Positions 23,720 through 35,162 of a stretch of 64,000 nt of DNA are shown here, piece after piece (positions within the stretch are counted from its first letter, which is position 1; every line of letters starts with the position of its first letter). Source of the DNA: Nectonema munidae. Taxonomy: Eukaryota > Nematomorpha > Nectonematoida > Nectonematidae. A program made the translations under genes and the position numbers. Below the pieces are notes generated by a model. The model was given only the letters and a program-made list of their open reading frames with translations. It had not been told where the DNA came from and made no database searches. The stretch covers positions 62,001 to 126,000 of the forward strand of contig JAUIRK010000388.1 of assembly GCA_030549495.1 (NCBI GenBank), given 5' to 3'.

Positions 23720-24557
23720 TGATCAATTTATTCTTTCTCATACCTTTCTCATACTAACATGCTTTTTTTCCAAAATAATCTTTTGAAATTTAATGATTTG
23801 TATAAACTTCGTTTAGCAATTTTTCTTTTTCATGCTTTGAACGATAATCTACCTCCCTTATTTTCATCCTGGTTTCGATTTAATTCCGATAGAGAAAATT
23901 TTTCTTTGAGGAATAGTAACCATCTTTTCGTTCCGAGATACAATTTCCATAAATCGCATGGTTGTCTAAGATTCAGGGCTTGTAAGTTCTGGAATCACTT
24001 TCTTTGTATTCATTTTCAACAATTTACCCATATTCAGTCTTGTAAATATTTTCTTAGAAAGTTTTTTATTCAATATTATGATTATACATGTTCTAATGTG
24101 AACTGCTATGTTTGTCTAAACTTCCATCAACTTTAAATTAATTTTTTTTTTTTTAGTAACGTGCGTGTCTTCCTTCTTATATTTGTCTTTTTTTCATTTA
24201 TTTTTATTCTGTGCTAATTTAGGTTTATTCTTATCATTTTTTTTTACATGCTTAATTTCGATTCTTACTTTCACCTCTTTATATTGATTCATTATATTTT
24301 AATTAATGAGTGCTTGAGAATGATGTCTTTGTAACCTTTTTTATGTGTTTAATTTATTTTTTTTTCCGCTCCTTATTTTCCTCATATACGTTATATAACT
24401 TTACATCACACAGCGGCTTTAGCCTTCGGTGCAATTGTTATATAAATATTTATTTATTCCTAATGGTTGCTCTTTATTACAAACAATATTCATTCATCGC
24501 TAATATTTTTTTTTCCCGATTTCAAATAAATTCTTCTTCTTCTTCTTCTTTTTTATA
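23720..24557 (+). mobile_element. LINE 3' end: C-terminal reverse-transcriptase tail plus 3' UTR
   Basis: The frame 23759-24136 encodes FFQNNLLKFNDLYKLRLAIF, then FHALNDNLPPLF, and later LRFRACKFWNHF. This is the pattern C-terminal to the reverse transcriptase of many LINEs, where one sees 'L.....L.KL..A.F.YK..N..LP..L' and then 'R....WN.LP'. A T-rich 3' UTR follows and ends in a (TTC)n tail at about 24531-24550, as in elements with microsatellite tails. The rest of the LINE is missing, so it is a 5'-truncated insertion. Confidence 0.65.
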
Positions 24558-24566
24558 TAAAATTTA

Positions 24567-24951
24567 GGTACTTTCCTGTTATCGCCCCACCACTCCAAAA
24601 TGTTATAAAACATGTATTAAAGTACACAAATGTATTAAAAAAAACAAGTGAAAAATCTTTTAATCTGTTCTTGTTTCCTCTTCCAAAAACAAGATTCATC
24701 CGGTGTCCATTTGCACATTTTCGCTCCAACTTCACGATTCCACGCTCTTGCAGGTAGGTGATGCATTTTTCTTCGTTGTCAAGTTTTCGAATCAATTTCT
24801 TTAAATTTTCCATTTATGGGCTTTTTTTTCTATGAAAAAGGTTTTGATTAATGATATATAGTAAGTTTAATGTAGGTTAGGTTAAAACAATACAAGAATA
24901 TTTATCGTGGTAGAAGAGCGATGGGTGGTGGGGCGATAACAGGAAAGTACC
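24567..24951. mobile_element. Merlin-type MITE with perfect 8-bp target duplication
   Basis: Terminal inverted repeats of about 30 bases start GGTACTTTCCTGTTATCGCC at both ends and differ at about two positions. They are flanked by identical AAAATTTA at 24559-24566 and 24952-24959. The minus-strand frame (24553-24813) encodes a peptide with 'EEKCITYLQERGIVK' and 'RKCANGHRM', similar to the start of Merlin/IS1016-type transposases, so this is an internally deleted Merlin. GG-starting repeats and an 8-9 bp duplication are expected for Merlin. Confidence 0.8.
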
Positions 24952-25083
24952 AAAATTTATTTCAACTTTTTTTAGGCGAGATAGGAAAATGCTTCAAAAT
25001 TGCTGGTTCAGATAGAAGAAAAGTTTTTGATTTTTATTCCCCGTTTTTTTCTCTTTGTAGGGAATCTTTAAGTTGCTATCAAT

Positions 25084-26139
25084 CAGTGGCGCACAACCGG
25101 AGGGGCGAAAATGACCTTCGCCCCCCCCCCCCCCCCCTTTAATAATTTTCTATAAGTAAGAGTTGCTGCTTGTTTATAAAACATGTATGATGATCGCATT
25201 ATAAGATATAATGATCATTCGAATACATGATAATATAAGAATAAAAGAGAGAATGCAGATTTAGATTCAAACATCATACCAAGTTGCTCTGAAATTCCGA
25301 TCAAAAATATTTTACAAACAATGTGAGAGCTATATAATAATAATAATCCAGTGTTTCAATATGCACACAATAAGTAAGGAATGTTTATCACAGTGTCTCC
25401 TTGTAGTATTTTTGAGCAAATAGGGGTTGTTCAATTTCTTCTTAAAAAATGAAAAAATGTTTTATTGAGAAAAATAATAAAAAAAAAACACATCCAAATT
25501 ACATAACTTTTCTGAGGTAATTTCTATCAAAAATGTAAAACAGAACTAAAGTTAGAAAACTTGGTATTAGAATTTTTTCATTTTTTCTAGTGTATAAGAA
25601 TAAGTGTAAGTTAGTTAGACTCTCAAAAAAGAGTATAAAATAAAGAAAAAATTGTTCAAACAAAAATCAAACAAAAAATTAAGATTGCATTACTTTATTT
25701 TTCTCAACATCATTCAAAAATAGTTTAAAAGCTAAATTGGTGCAAGCTACAAAAATCTACAAAAAGTAAAATAACTGTTAACATTTTGCAATGATGTGCG
25801 ATTGCCTGTAAACCAGCATAGGTGGCTTATGTATGTTGGCGCATTAAACCAACTTACAAACTAATAACTTTTAAGGAAAAAAAGTCTATCAGAAAAAGTT
25901 ATAGAGCTTCAACAAAAACTAAAAAATTTTACAGCATAACTTATGTTTTTTGAAAACTAATTTGACGTATCCCCTACAGCTACGCCATTGAAGAGAAAAG
26001 AGCTTGAGTGATTGAGTTTTAGAAGAGAAAGCTGAAGAGAAAAACAGAGGAGACAGAAAGAGAAATAGAATCACTGTGACAGAAGATGAGAAAATCAGTG
26101 GATCATCAACATATTTTCAACAACGGATGTGCGCCCCTG
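25084..26139. mobile_element. hAT-like non-coding debris
   Basis: Left end CAGTGGCGCACAACCGG at 25084. Right candidates are 'gatgtgcgcccctg' at 26139 (reverse CAGGGGCGCACATC) and 'cagctacgccattg' at 25990. These are hAT-style termini, but no matching 8-bp duplication is visible for either pairing, so more than one element may be overlaid. A C-run of about 19 bases lies at 25119-25137. No coding sequence. Confidence 0.45.
25790..25838 (+). repeat. Dispersed repeat shared with 56037-56085
   Basis: 'gcctgtaaaccagcatagg' with flanking 'gatgtgc' recurs in reverse complement near 56050-56080 with few changes. The family is unidentified. Confidence 0.6.
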
Positions 26140-26240
26140 ATGTTTCTAGTTTTGGATGATAATGTTTTATTAATCCAAAAATCTCAACACGCAATATTTC
26201 ATTGGAAAACTTTCAAAAAAATTTACCCTCCCCCGCTCCC

Positions 26241-26343
26241 AGTGGCGTAGTTTAAGCAGGGAGCCAAAAATTTTTTGTAACAATATAAAATATTTTTCAT
26301 AGAGGAAAGGGCAGCCACCAGAGCTTTCTCTGGCCACTCCACT
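26241..26343. mobile_element. Possible short hAT MITE
   Basis: Starts CAGTGGCGTAGTTTAAGC and ends 'ggccactccactg' (reverse CAGTGGAGTGGCC). Only about 100 bases long and without a clear 8-bp duplication. Confidence 0.35.
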
Positions 26344-27160
26344 GACACCCTCTAAAAATCAAAAACTGCTACTCTTCTTTAAAAGTTTCCTACGATTTAG
26401 TAGAACTTTTACTGTGTATAATAGGTAAATGTGTCGAATAATCTTATTAAGCTAAATGATGTCTTTAACTCTTCAATAAATGTAAATTATATCACTTATT
26501 TTATACGATTGATAAAGTGAAGTCAGTGTTCATAGAAGAAAGAAAATAGAGAACAAATTTATTCGTTAAAAACTCGACTTTACACAGGACCACATACATC
26601 ACATCGTTCTTCATTCTCTTTATAACACTTCCAGGTGCAGACGAAGAAAACCAAGTGCTGGGGTCAAAGAATAATATAAATATATTTTTCTAGGATAACT
26701 TTTGGCAAATTCATTAGCCATTTTAACTGTCTAAATTTCTTTATACAAATACATTCGATCATTCTTTTTTTAATGAATTATTATCAAATATAAAGTTGTA
26801 TTTTGAAATTAAATTGGTTAATTTACGGTTTATGAATACAAAATTTAGCACGATAAATACGCTGCATACATTTAAGATACTAATCTCTGATATACAGGAT
26901 TAAATGAAGACCACACCGTAACTTAAATAAGACGGAAAATATTTTGACCGAATTTTTCCTTTTTTACACTTTATTTCTGAATTGGGAAAATTCCACTTGA
27001 AAAAAGACTGTTGGGAAAACATATTAATAATGTCAGTTCTTGTGAATAAAATCTCTCCCTTTCAATTTTTTGACTCTTCCTATTCAAAATTTGCGGAGTT
27101 CTTGCTATTGGATTTTTATTGTTTATGATTTTGCTTTAGGTTTACTAAGCTAACACCAAG
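26344..27160. other. Upstream region of mL30
   Basis: No gene. A pyrimidine-rich stretch ending in AG ('ttttgctttag') about 20 bases before the ATG could be the acceptor of a 5' UTR intron. Nothing else is recognised. Confidence 0.35.
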
Positions 27161-30100
27161 ATGATAAATTTAAGTTCAGAAATTTTCAAGAATGTTTTCA
27201 AGCTCATTGGTATCTCTAACCAACCTTGTCGTTACCGCCTCACCCTGCCTTATCAAAGAACTTGGAAAGCTAAAGGTTATAACTTGAAAGCCAGAGAATT
27301 GCGCCTGGCAACTGCACACCTAGCACCGAAGTATCCAGAGGAAGCTTTAATGAGAGCAGGTAAAATGCCTCCTTTTCCTGCGTACTTTACCCAAAGTAAT
27401 TTTTGCGTGAGAGCGGTGAAGTAAAACCAAAAACGAATAGAAGACAAGTTGAATCTAAGGCTCTCTTGAGAAGTCTAAAATGTAAATCTGTATTTGCTGT
27501 GAGCCATCATTCATTCATAGCCGTTTTTAAAACGAGAGATTAATTCACCACCGTAGCAATCAGCTGCATCATATGACCCAATTTGAGTCCTTTTAGAGTT
27601 GTAATATTTTTATACAACACTTGTATTTGTTATTTCATTTTTTTAAAGCAAAAATTATTCCAAATATTTGCTTTTTGTATCTTATTTATATTTTCAATGC
27701 AAATGTTTTTTTGTCTCTTTTTCATTAATATTCAAAACAATTTTTGATTTTGTTTTTGTGCATTTTGGTGAAAAAAATGTTGTCCTAGTGGTAAAATAAA
27801 ATGCATCCATTTTTCGCAAAAATGAATGTTCAATTCCCACTTCACAACCCCTTCTACCAGAGTAAACTACGGATTTTGGGTGTTTGTAGAAATACCTCGC
27901 GTCTTTTTGAGGGTTTTCACGCTGTCGCGAAATTTTTTTCCCAATATTCTTTTAAGGTTCAAAAATAGGAAGGAAGTTTTTTACTATGTATGAAAAATAT
28001 TTTATGTGAAATCCACCATTATTGAATAAAACTTTGACGGAATGATGTTGTCCAATCTGTAAATAATTTAAAATTTCAATATCGTTGTGCCTAATCAATT
28101 ATGCAGTCATGCACTTTCGATATTTGTCTTTTTATGTTGCAAAATAACATGACTGATTCCAGTAATTAAACCTCCCTTGTTTTATTTTTATTATGATGCG
28201 TAACATGGTATTTTGATGTGCATAGAGCGGCTCACCTTTGATGCTTGAGTTAATGCAGATGATATTAATTTCTTGGAACACCGTTGTCACACTGGTTCTC
28301 AAAGGCTTAAGGATCTTTGCAAAGCATACTTTATATCACGTGGTGACCTTTACTGATTTATTATGACCTGCAAAAAGTGTTTTATTAATTTTTGCATAAA
28401 ATTCAGTCAGCGGTAGCGCTCCGACACTCGTTTTTAAATTCGTAGGGACGCTGTGAAAAGTATCGATGAACAATTTTATCAATTTTAGTAATATCAAAAG
28501 GAAACATTTAAATTTAGAAGATAAACGCCATGCTTAACGGCTACATGGAAGTCTATGCATTTTTATTCTGAAACAAAATGTATTTCACGAGTAAGGGGCG
28601 TTTCTTTTAAATAATGCGGCCTTGGAGCTTTGAGTAAGATAAGTTGGGAAAAATTGGATTACATTCGAAATAAAAATTTTAAGATCGAGCCTTGAATGCA
28701 TTCATTATTATCAATACTAATAAATCGGGTATGATTTTTGGAACAATTGTGACAATTTACGGCCTAAGTTTTTAACATTCTTATTCTTAATAAAGCGAAA
28801 GTTTGCATTGCTTCAAAGTTTATCCTTATTCCGAAACAGTTAAAATCGCCCCTCTCGTTCACTAAAATAAAAACAAGTCGGGATACCCGCTATTATATGT
28901 CTAAATATTTTTAACTATTTTTAATAGGTAAGCCAGATGAAAATGGAAACATGCCTCACAAATTTATGGCTATTTACAAAATTCCTCCACCTCACCATAC
29001 TTCTTGGTTTGACAAGGCTACACTTCAACAATTGGGTCTTGGAAAAGAAGTTCTTGTACGCTGTTTATGTCTTTGCTTTTGTAGTAGCACACACTAGAGC
29101 CCTGCGCGGGTTGTAAAAATCTGAGCACACCCGACTTGCCCTGCATTTTATTATTATTGCGCACCCCCGCAATAAAATACCCGCAACCACCCTGCACTTA
29201 GAATTTTAAAACGCTCACTAGATCTGCAATTTTAAATTTAAACAATCAGCCGCCCAACTTAACGCAAAGTGTAGGAAAATCCCTTCAATGTAACGTAATG
29301 CATATGTAATAAAAAACGTACTATATCTAAAGAAACAAATGCAGCTTTGATGATGTAAACGTGTGAGTGTCATAGCCCAGCGGGGACCCCGTTCCCCGCG
29401 GGGAGAGTGACTCCCTGTTCCCCTCGGAGAAGGTTTTAACCCCGTTATCGGGGAATTGATAGAAAATTTGATCGTCCATATTCTGAAAATATATACATTA
29501 TTTACAGTGTCTTTTTTATCTTTTTGGGAATATATATTATTTACTTTTCGACATGATTTCAATAATATGAAATAATACTCAAAAAAAATTGGGTTCGGTT
29601 GCACGAAATATCCTATGAAATTGAAATTTATTTCGTATCATACGGTTTCATTAATCGATGCGTCCCTATACTTTTCTATGGAAATCGCCATTTTTTCACT
29701 ATTCAGTGCGTCGTCGGAAAAAAATTGCTGCTCATTTCAACTTCTTTTCCTTTTCCTGATTCTTCTTTCTTCAAATTGCACTCCCCTTTTTCTCTGATCT
29801 ATTTTTTTTTAATTATTATTATAATAGTCTTATAAGACTTTCCTAATAGGTTTTAAAAAAATAACAAAATATATATTTTTAGAATTATATCTTAATAAAA
29901 TAATACCGACAAGCAACTCTCAATCCGAAAGATTGTTCAGTTCCGGTTCAAATATTGTAAACAGTAAACGAAGTAGCTTGAATACAGAAAAAGTGGAAGA
30001 GTTCATTTTTGTTGGGCTGTTTATTTCATCTTTTTGTTTCATGAAATACTTTTATATTTTATCATTGAGAAAATTGTTCCCAGACCCGCCCGTTCTCCGG

Positions 30101-33100
30101 GCATCTCCGCGATCCGACCTAAAAATTCACTCCCCGCTGGGCTCTGGTGAGCGTCGTGATGTGGTGTACTTTAATGATGCTACACTTTATACAATCAGAT
30201 AAGAGTAATTTTACAAGTTAGCCCGCAATACTAATATTGACAGCACACCCGGCCAGCAGTAAGTTTTAAACAACTGACCAGCACCCCCAAATCCGCTCAA
30301 GTGGCCCGCCATGCGTAGTCCTCTAGCACGCATACACACAGACTCAATAATACACCAACTAGTTGTTTGAAGTTAAAAATAATTTTAAAAAATTTTACCT
30401 TTAACTTCATTATTTAAAACCCTAGAAGTACCAAATGAGTCAATTGACCCCTTTTTCAACTTTAAGACTAAATTAACAACACGGTTTTTTTGAAAATTTT
30501 CTGAAATTCTTGACTTTAATTTATGATAAAAAGCCATTTTATTTTATATGATGATTTTCGGGTTTAATAAGTAGATATACCATTTTATACCAAGTGGGGT
30601 CAATTGACCACATGTAAGAAAACAGCAAAAACATGTAAAAAAAAAAGCTAATTTATAAAACTATAAGCAGTATTCACAAACCAATCTTGAATATGTTCCA
30701 CAAACTACCTTTTCGCAGCTTCTGCATGTGTTTTTACTTTTGTTACTTTTACAAACAGAGCATTTTACTCTCTTTCTAGGTAGGGCACTGCCTTGATTTT
30801 CATATCGTTTTCTTTGCAGGTCATTTTTCTTCGTCTCTCCTTTCTTTGCAAAGTTGTCTCCCAGTATAATTAGAAAAGATCTTCTATTATTATCAGTATA
30901 AATGCCAACATCTTTACATATAATGTAGGCATTCAAACAGAATAAATCCAATAAATTGGAAAAATAGCTAGTGGCCACCTATGTGTAGATGATTTATTTG
31001 AAAAATATCCGAGTTTTATGTTAGCGCAATCAACACCTTTTTGATTGTTGTAGTACAGAATAGCGGTCAGCTTTTTTTGAGTTTTCTTCTTCGATCTCTC
31101 GTTTATCATGCATTGAAGAAAGAAGATAAACACGCTTATTGAAAGGAGCAAAAAATTTTCCTCTTTACTAAAGGCAAAAACACGTTGATACAAAGGAGTT
31201 GAGTTTGACATTTTTACAAAAGTTGGGATTTCTTTTTTGTTAGATTTCACGGTTTCAACAAGAGTGCATTTTTCTTTGTGGAGTTTTTTTGCAAATTCTA
31301 AAGAAGTAAAGTAGTTGTCGGTAGTGACGTTCATTCCAGTTTTAAAATGAGGTCTCATCAACTGCAAGACAACATGCTCTCCAAGATATTAGTGCACTCT
31401 ATCTTCTTTCCATACATACGAAATGGGCCTAAAAACATACGATGTCTTATTGTCACAATTGGCCCATAACTTTATTCCAAACTTTCCAGGTTTTTGAGGC
31501 ATGTATTGAATAAAATTGCACCTTGTTTTACAGGCAAACAGTTGTTAATCAACTGTTACCTCCCCAAAAGGAAAAAAGCCTTTCCAAAGTTTTCATTCAC
31601 ACTTTCCCATATATTTCTGATGGCAGCAAACTTATCATTGTTTTTCCCTCTTGAGGATTTATCGTCAAATCTCGAATATTTTTGTATGCTTTGGAATTTG
31701 TTTCTTGACATTGTTTCATTGAAAATACTTCTGCCATAATTTTTAGATCAAAAAGAATATAAGAGCTCATTTTTTCCTTTTAGTACTCCTCGTAAAATAG
31801 AGAGACCAAAAACGCACATAGATCCTCTTCCTTTATATCAAAATCTTTATCATTTTTATTTTTAGCTTATTTTATAGTAAAGTTTATGATACTTTAAATT
31901 GTTTGAAGACCTAGAAGTTCCAAAAAGACATCTAAAAAATTGTGTATTCTTGATTTAATAAACTTCTTTGTGCCTCCTTTAGTTCTCAGGATATTTGATA
32001 CGTTTTTTCGACCACCATAAAAAGTTGCGTTACACCATTCCGTTTCATCCTTGCTTGTAAATAAAATTTCCGAAGACGACGAAGTTGTATTAGAATTTGT
32101 TGAACAAGAAGTAGTTAAAGAAGAAGAGTAACAAGACATATTTTCGTCATCAGATGAATGTGAATCCGTATCACAAGTCACAGAATTGAGAATTTCACGA
32201 GCGTTCATTGAAAAGAAAAAAAACTAAAAGCGAGCGTGAGGAAAGAATGGAAGTATTTAGCAGTTTTCCGATGCTGTTATAATTTGACAGAAAGATGATT
32301 TATTACACAGACATAGACTTGTCAAGATAAATCAAGATATCAAATTCATCAAGTTGCATGTGTTTATCAGATATGAAATACAACTTTACCAATTTTATAA
32401 ATAAAGATTTTTGTGTTTTTTACAACAAACCTAATTCGTATTTATAGATGTAAAAAAAATAAAAACTATGATAAATTTCAAAAAGGGTCAATTGACCCCT
32501 CTGGTATAACAAGAATAATAATTTTCCTAGAATTCCTAGGGTTACGTTTGCGTATTGATTTTTAAATGGCCATGTGGACGTAATGAAGCCATACAATCAA
32601 TATTTCAACTATATTTGAGAAGTATTATAATGAAATTTGTATAACTGTGGCACCAAGAAAAATCAAAAAATAAAAAAAAACGCATCGATTTTTCACAAAA
32701 TATTTTCCATGAATTCGGATACACAACCCTCATTTAGTCCATTTTTTTCTTATTTTCCAGAAAATCAAGCGTCAGTTATCATAAATTTATTATTTCTTCA
32801 ATAATAATTTTATTATTTTTTATTTAAAAAATTCTCAACTTTAATTTAGCAATATCTTTTTAGTTGACTAAATGTTAATTCAAAAACACGTATGCTTATA
32901 TAGTTCGAATTGCAAAAAAATAAAATAGAATTAAACATGGTATATAACGTTAGGGAAAATTTACAGTAAAGGTCGAAACGTTTTAAATTTTAAATGCTCA
33001 TCAGCGATGTGTATTTAACCTTTCAGAGCCATTGTACACTTCGGGGAATCGGAATGAAAGTATTGGGGAGGGTAAATTTTCACGATATGAATCCGATGCC

Positions 33101-33660
33101 TGAAAAAGCACGCTTCTTACGATTTGCGATTAATGGAGCCATCAATATTAGGATTAGATTATGTCTTCTCTTATTTACAATTATTTATCTGAAAATGACT
33201 TTAATCTTTCATCTCATTTTTAAAAAATGGACCACTTCATTTTACTGAGTTTTAAGGATTAATGATTGTGTTCAACATTAAGAACGAACATGAATAGTAG
33301 AGAATGTTTAACAGTAGAACAATTGAAGCCTTGAATATGATAGGCTCGTTATTTTGTTTTTAAATGCATATCACATAAATATTTTATTTTTAGTACTATA
33401 AAAGAAAAATAGTAATGAACACACCAGAAGTATGTAGCAAGCTGTGGAGAGTTAAATATCTTATCCAAGTGATTCCATTGAAATTTTCGGATGGAATTCC
33501 AGAAACACAAGAAGATATAAATAATTCAGTTTTATTATCCAATGGAGAATTACGGATAATCAAGGAGGTTCATACTTCTCCATTTTGTCCTGCTGAGGGA
33601 AAGAGACAAAAGATCACTGGAAAGGAAATAAGGTGGTTTACGAGGAGTTTATGGGCCTAA
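27161..33660 (+). CDS. MRPL30: Mitochondrial ribosomal protein mL30 (three exons)
   Basis: Exons at 27161-27359, 28928-29055 and 33394-33660 join in frame (phase 1, then phase 0) with GT/AG borders. The product is about 197 residues. Exon 1 gives a basic N-terminus (QPCRYRLTLPYQRTW) and 'LAPKYPEEALMRAG', exon 2 'KFMAIYKIPPPHHTSW' and 'LQQLGLGKEVL', and exon 3 'LWRVKYLIQVIPLKFSDGIP'. This follows human MRPL30 ('HKLHIVTRIKSTRRRPYWE..', 'MLGLEKAHTPQVHKN', '[20 protein letters not shown]'), an L30-type protein of the large mitoribosomal subunit. The N-terminus probably serves import into mitochondria. Intron 1 is 1568 bases. Intron 2 is 4338 bases and hosts a hAT and a piggyBac element. AATAAA lies 13 bases past the stop. 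The exon boundaries are my reading, not transcript-backed. Confidence 0.82.
27360..28927 (+). other. Intron 1 of mL30
   Basis: Donor ag/gtaaaa and acceptor 'tttttaatag'. The inside is AT-rich with no supported gene. 'agcggtagcgctccgacactcg' around 28409 is locally GC-rich but has no recognised identity. Confidence 0.6.
29095..30325. mobile_element. Non-autonomous hAT element in mL30 intron 2
   Basis: The left end TAGAGCCCTGCGCGGGTTG and right end (reversed) TAGAGGACTACGCATGGCG are hAT-like. They are flanked by GCACACAC (29087-29094) and GCACGCAT (30326-30333), an 8-bp duplication with two changes. Internal GC-rich patches ('cccgttccccgcggggag' near 29390, 'cgttctccgggcatctccgc' near 30090) face each other as subterminal inverted sequences. 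No transposase. Confidence 0.65.
30420..32541 (-). mobile_element. piggyBac element in mL30 intron 2
   Basis: The left end CCCTAGAAGTACC and the right end (reversed) CCCTAGGAATTCTAGG are piggyBac-type termini. Flanking tetranucleotides (AAAA, TTAC) look like decayed TTAA. Both ends carry the subterminal palindrome GGTCAATTGACC or a close form, which occurs a third time at about 30597. A degraded transposase lies between on the minus strand. Confidence 0.7.
30661..32208 (-). pseudogene. piggyBac transposase, decayed
   Basis: Pieces in order on the minus strand. 31894-32208 is an acidic Ser-rich N-terminus (SHSSDDENMSCYSSSLTTS) as in PGBD proteins. The region around 31480 gives 'MPQKPGKFGIKLWANC'. 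30933-31367 has 'TGMNVTTDNYFTSLEFAKKL' with a catalytic Asp, and 'YYNNQKGVDCANI' with the last Asp. 30661-30978 gives a C-terminal Cys-rich domain (CSVCKSNKSKNTCRSCEKVVC) that binds subterminal DNA in the family. Several frame changes show it is inactive. Confidence 0.75.
32542..33393 (+). other. Rest of mL30 intron 2
   Basis: About 850 AT-rich bases with one unremarkable 84-residue frame (32994-33248) lacking family similarity. It ends in the acceptor 'ttttatttttag'. Confidence 0.4.
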
Positions 33661-33672
33661 AATTTACATTTC

Positions 33673-33678
33673 AATAAA
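33673..33678 (+). promoter_or_regulatory. Polyadenylation signal of mL30
   Basis: AATAAA 13 bases after the stop codon. Confidence 0.6.
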
Positions 33679-34029
33679 TTTATATTCCTAGAAAGTTTAT
33701 AAAAATATTAAATATAATTATTTATTCATTTATATTTATTTTCGATATTAGATATGCCAAGTCTCCCGCATTTGGCGCGAGATTCACACAATCAGACTCT
33801 ATCTCACGCTCTCCCACTTGAACTTTGAAATCACCCGCATTTTGACTCGGCAAAAAAAATTTTCTAAACTGAAAGTGAGGGAAATTTGTCTCAGAATTGT
33901 AATAATTAGTTTTAATAAGAATACAGTGACTACTAAAATATTAATCAAAAACATGTGTCAAGTATAAAATTAATGTGTATCGACTATGTAGAAGTAAAGA
34001 TTCACTAAGTAAACAGATGTGCGTTATTA
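33679..34029. other. Intergenic, possible repeat fragment
   Basis: A GC-richer segment at about 33755-33850 ('gtctcccgcatttggcgcg', 'cacccgcattttgactcgg') looks like part of a transposon end, but I cannot define its partner or borders. Confidence 0.3.
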
Positions 34030-34037
34030 CTTTATAC

Positions 34038-34298
34038 CAGTGGCGGATCCAAGGGTGAGGCCTCATGGGCCTAGGCCCCCCTCCCCTATGAAAAATGGCT
34101 TCGAAAATTACCCTTACTAATTTTGCTTTTTCCTAAAACAATACTTGTTGGTAGTTGATTACGTTTATATCAACGATATGACAAGTCGAATTCTAAAAGA
34201 CATAATACAGCTGTCGTATTCTCTGAAGACTTAGCAAAATTGCAAGAAATTTAAATAGATTTCGGCCCCCCTATAAGAAATTTCTGGATCTGCCACTG
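34038..34298. mobile_element. hAT MITE with perfect 8-bp target duplication
   Basis: Ends CAGTGGCGGATCCAAGGG and (reversed) CAGTGGCAGATCCAG, flanked by identical CTTTATAC at 34030-34037 and 34299-34306. Subterminal 'ggccccc' runs lie near both ends. 261 bases, non-coding. Confidence 0.9.
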
Positions 34299-34306
34299 CT
34301 TTATAC

Positions 34307-34817
34307 ATCACATTTTTATTTTTTCACTTTTGAGTTTTTAAATCGTAATAAATAGGTAAGAGCATTTTTTTAATATATAGTCTATTTTCGATATAAGCAC
34401 TTGTCTAGCTTAGCTCTAAACTCATGATTATACTGATTATAGGCTTACAAACATTTATCAAACTATTTTTACCAGTGAGTCTACTTATTTTTTTAGATTA
34501 ATTAAATAATAATGATGAGGACTTTTCATATAAAAACAAAAAAATTTCCTTTTTTTTTAAATATCTATTGTATTGGTGAACCAGCAATAATCCGTTAAAT
34601 GTTTCATGAGGCTACAATTGTATGAGAGGTGATGTGAAGTTGGAAAGATGCAAATCATGTGTGGTCGCAATCAGTGTTGATGAAATGCGATGCGTTTAAC
34701 ATTGAACATTATTTAAATGTTACATCTATAAAATTAAAATTGACACATTTTTTTGGTAAAATAATTAAAAAAATTATCTGTTTTTTTATAAAATTAAATT
34801 TCATGTTTTCAAGCATT
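34307..34817. other. Intergenic, nothing recognised
   Basis: AT-rich, no open frame of note and no repeat ends seen. Confidence 0.35.
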
Positions 34818-34821
34818 TTAA

Positions 34822-35080
34822 CCCATTAACGCCCATGTCGACTATAGTCGACTTTACAAAAATAAAATCGTCTGCCTTTATCAAAGCTCTTTAACCCATT
34901 AAGCCCCAATGTTCCCATTTGGGAACATAAGTAATTTCATCTTCGTCTGCTTTTTTCAATGACTTGGAATATAAATCGTCTGCGTTTTTTTAAATATCGT
35001 CTGATTTCTATGGTACTTAATGGGTTAATACAAATCTGCTTTACATTAGATATCGTCTGATTATTCTGGTCGTTAACGGG
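34822..35080. mobile_element. TTAA-flanked MITE (outer)
   Basis: Starts CCCATTAACGCCCATGTCG after TTAA (34818-34821) and ends CTGGTCGTTAACGGG before TTAA (35081-35084): piggyBac-style target and CCC ends. It carries the palindrome GTCGACTATAGTCGAC and is interrupted by a second, related MITE. Confidence 0.75.
34895..35024. mobile_element. TTAA-flanked MITE (inner, nested)
   Basis: Starts CCCATTAAGCCCCAATG after TTAA (34891-34894) and ends GGTACTTAATGGG before TTAA (35025-35028). Contains the palindrome GTTCCCATTTGGGAAC. It shares 'atcgtctg' words with the outer element, so the two are relatives, one inside the other. Confidence 0.75.
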
Positions 35081-35162
35081 TTAAAGCAATTTTCACGCAA
35101 CTTTTTGCAATCGTTCACTTTTTTTGTAAATCACGTTTTTCGCATTTTTGCAGTAATTTATA

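Noticed and set aside
25084-26139. One clean hAT element with defined borders
   Set aside because: Candidate ends disagree and no target duplication matches, so only debris is claimed.
32994-33248. 84-residue frame in mL30 intron 2 as an extra exon
   Set aside because: Would break the match to the L30 family; exons 2 and 3 join in frame without it.
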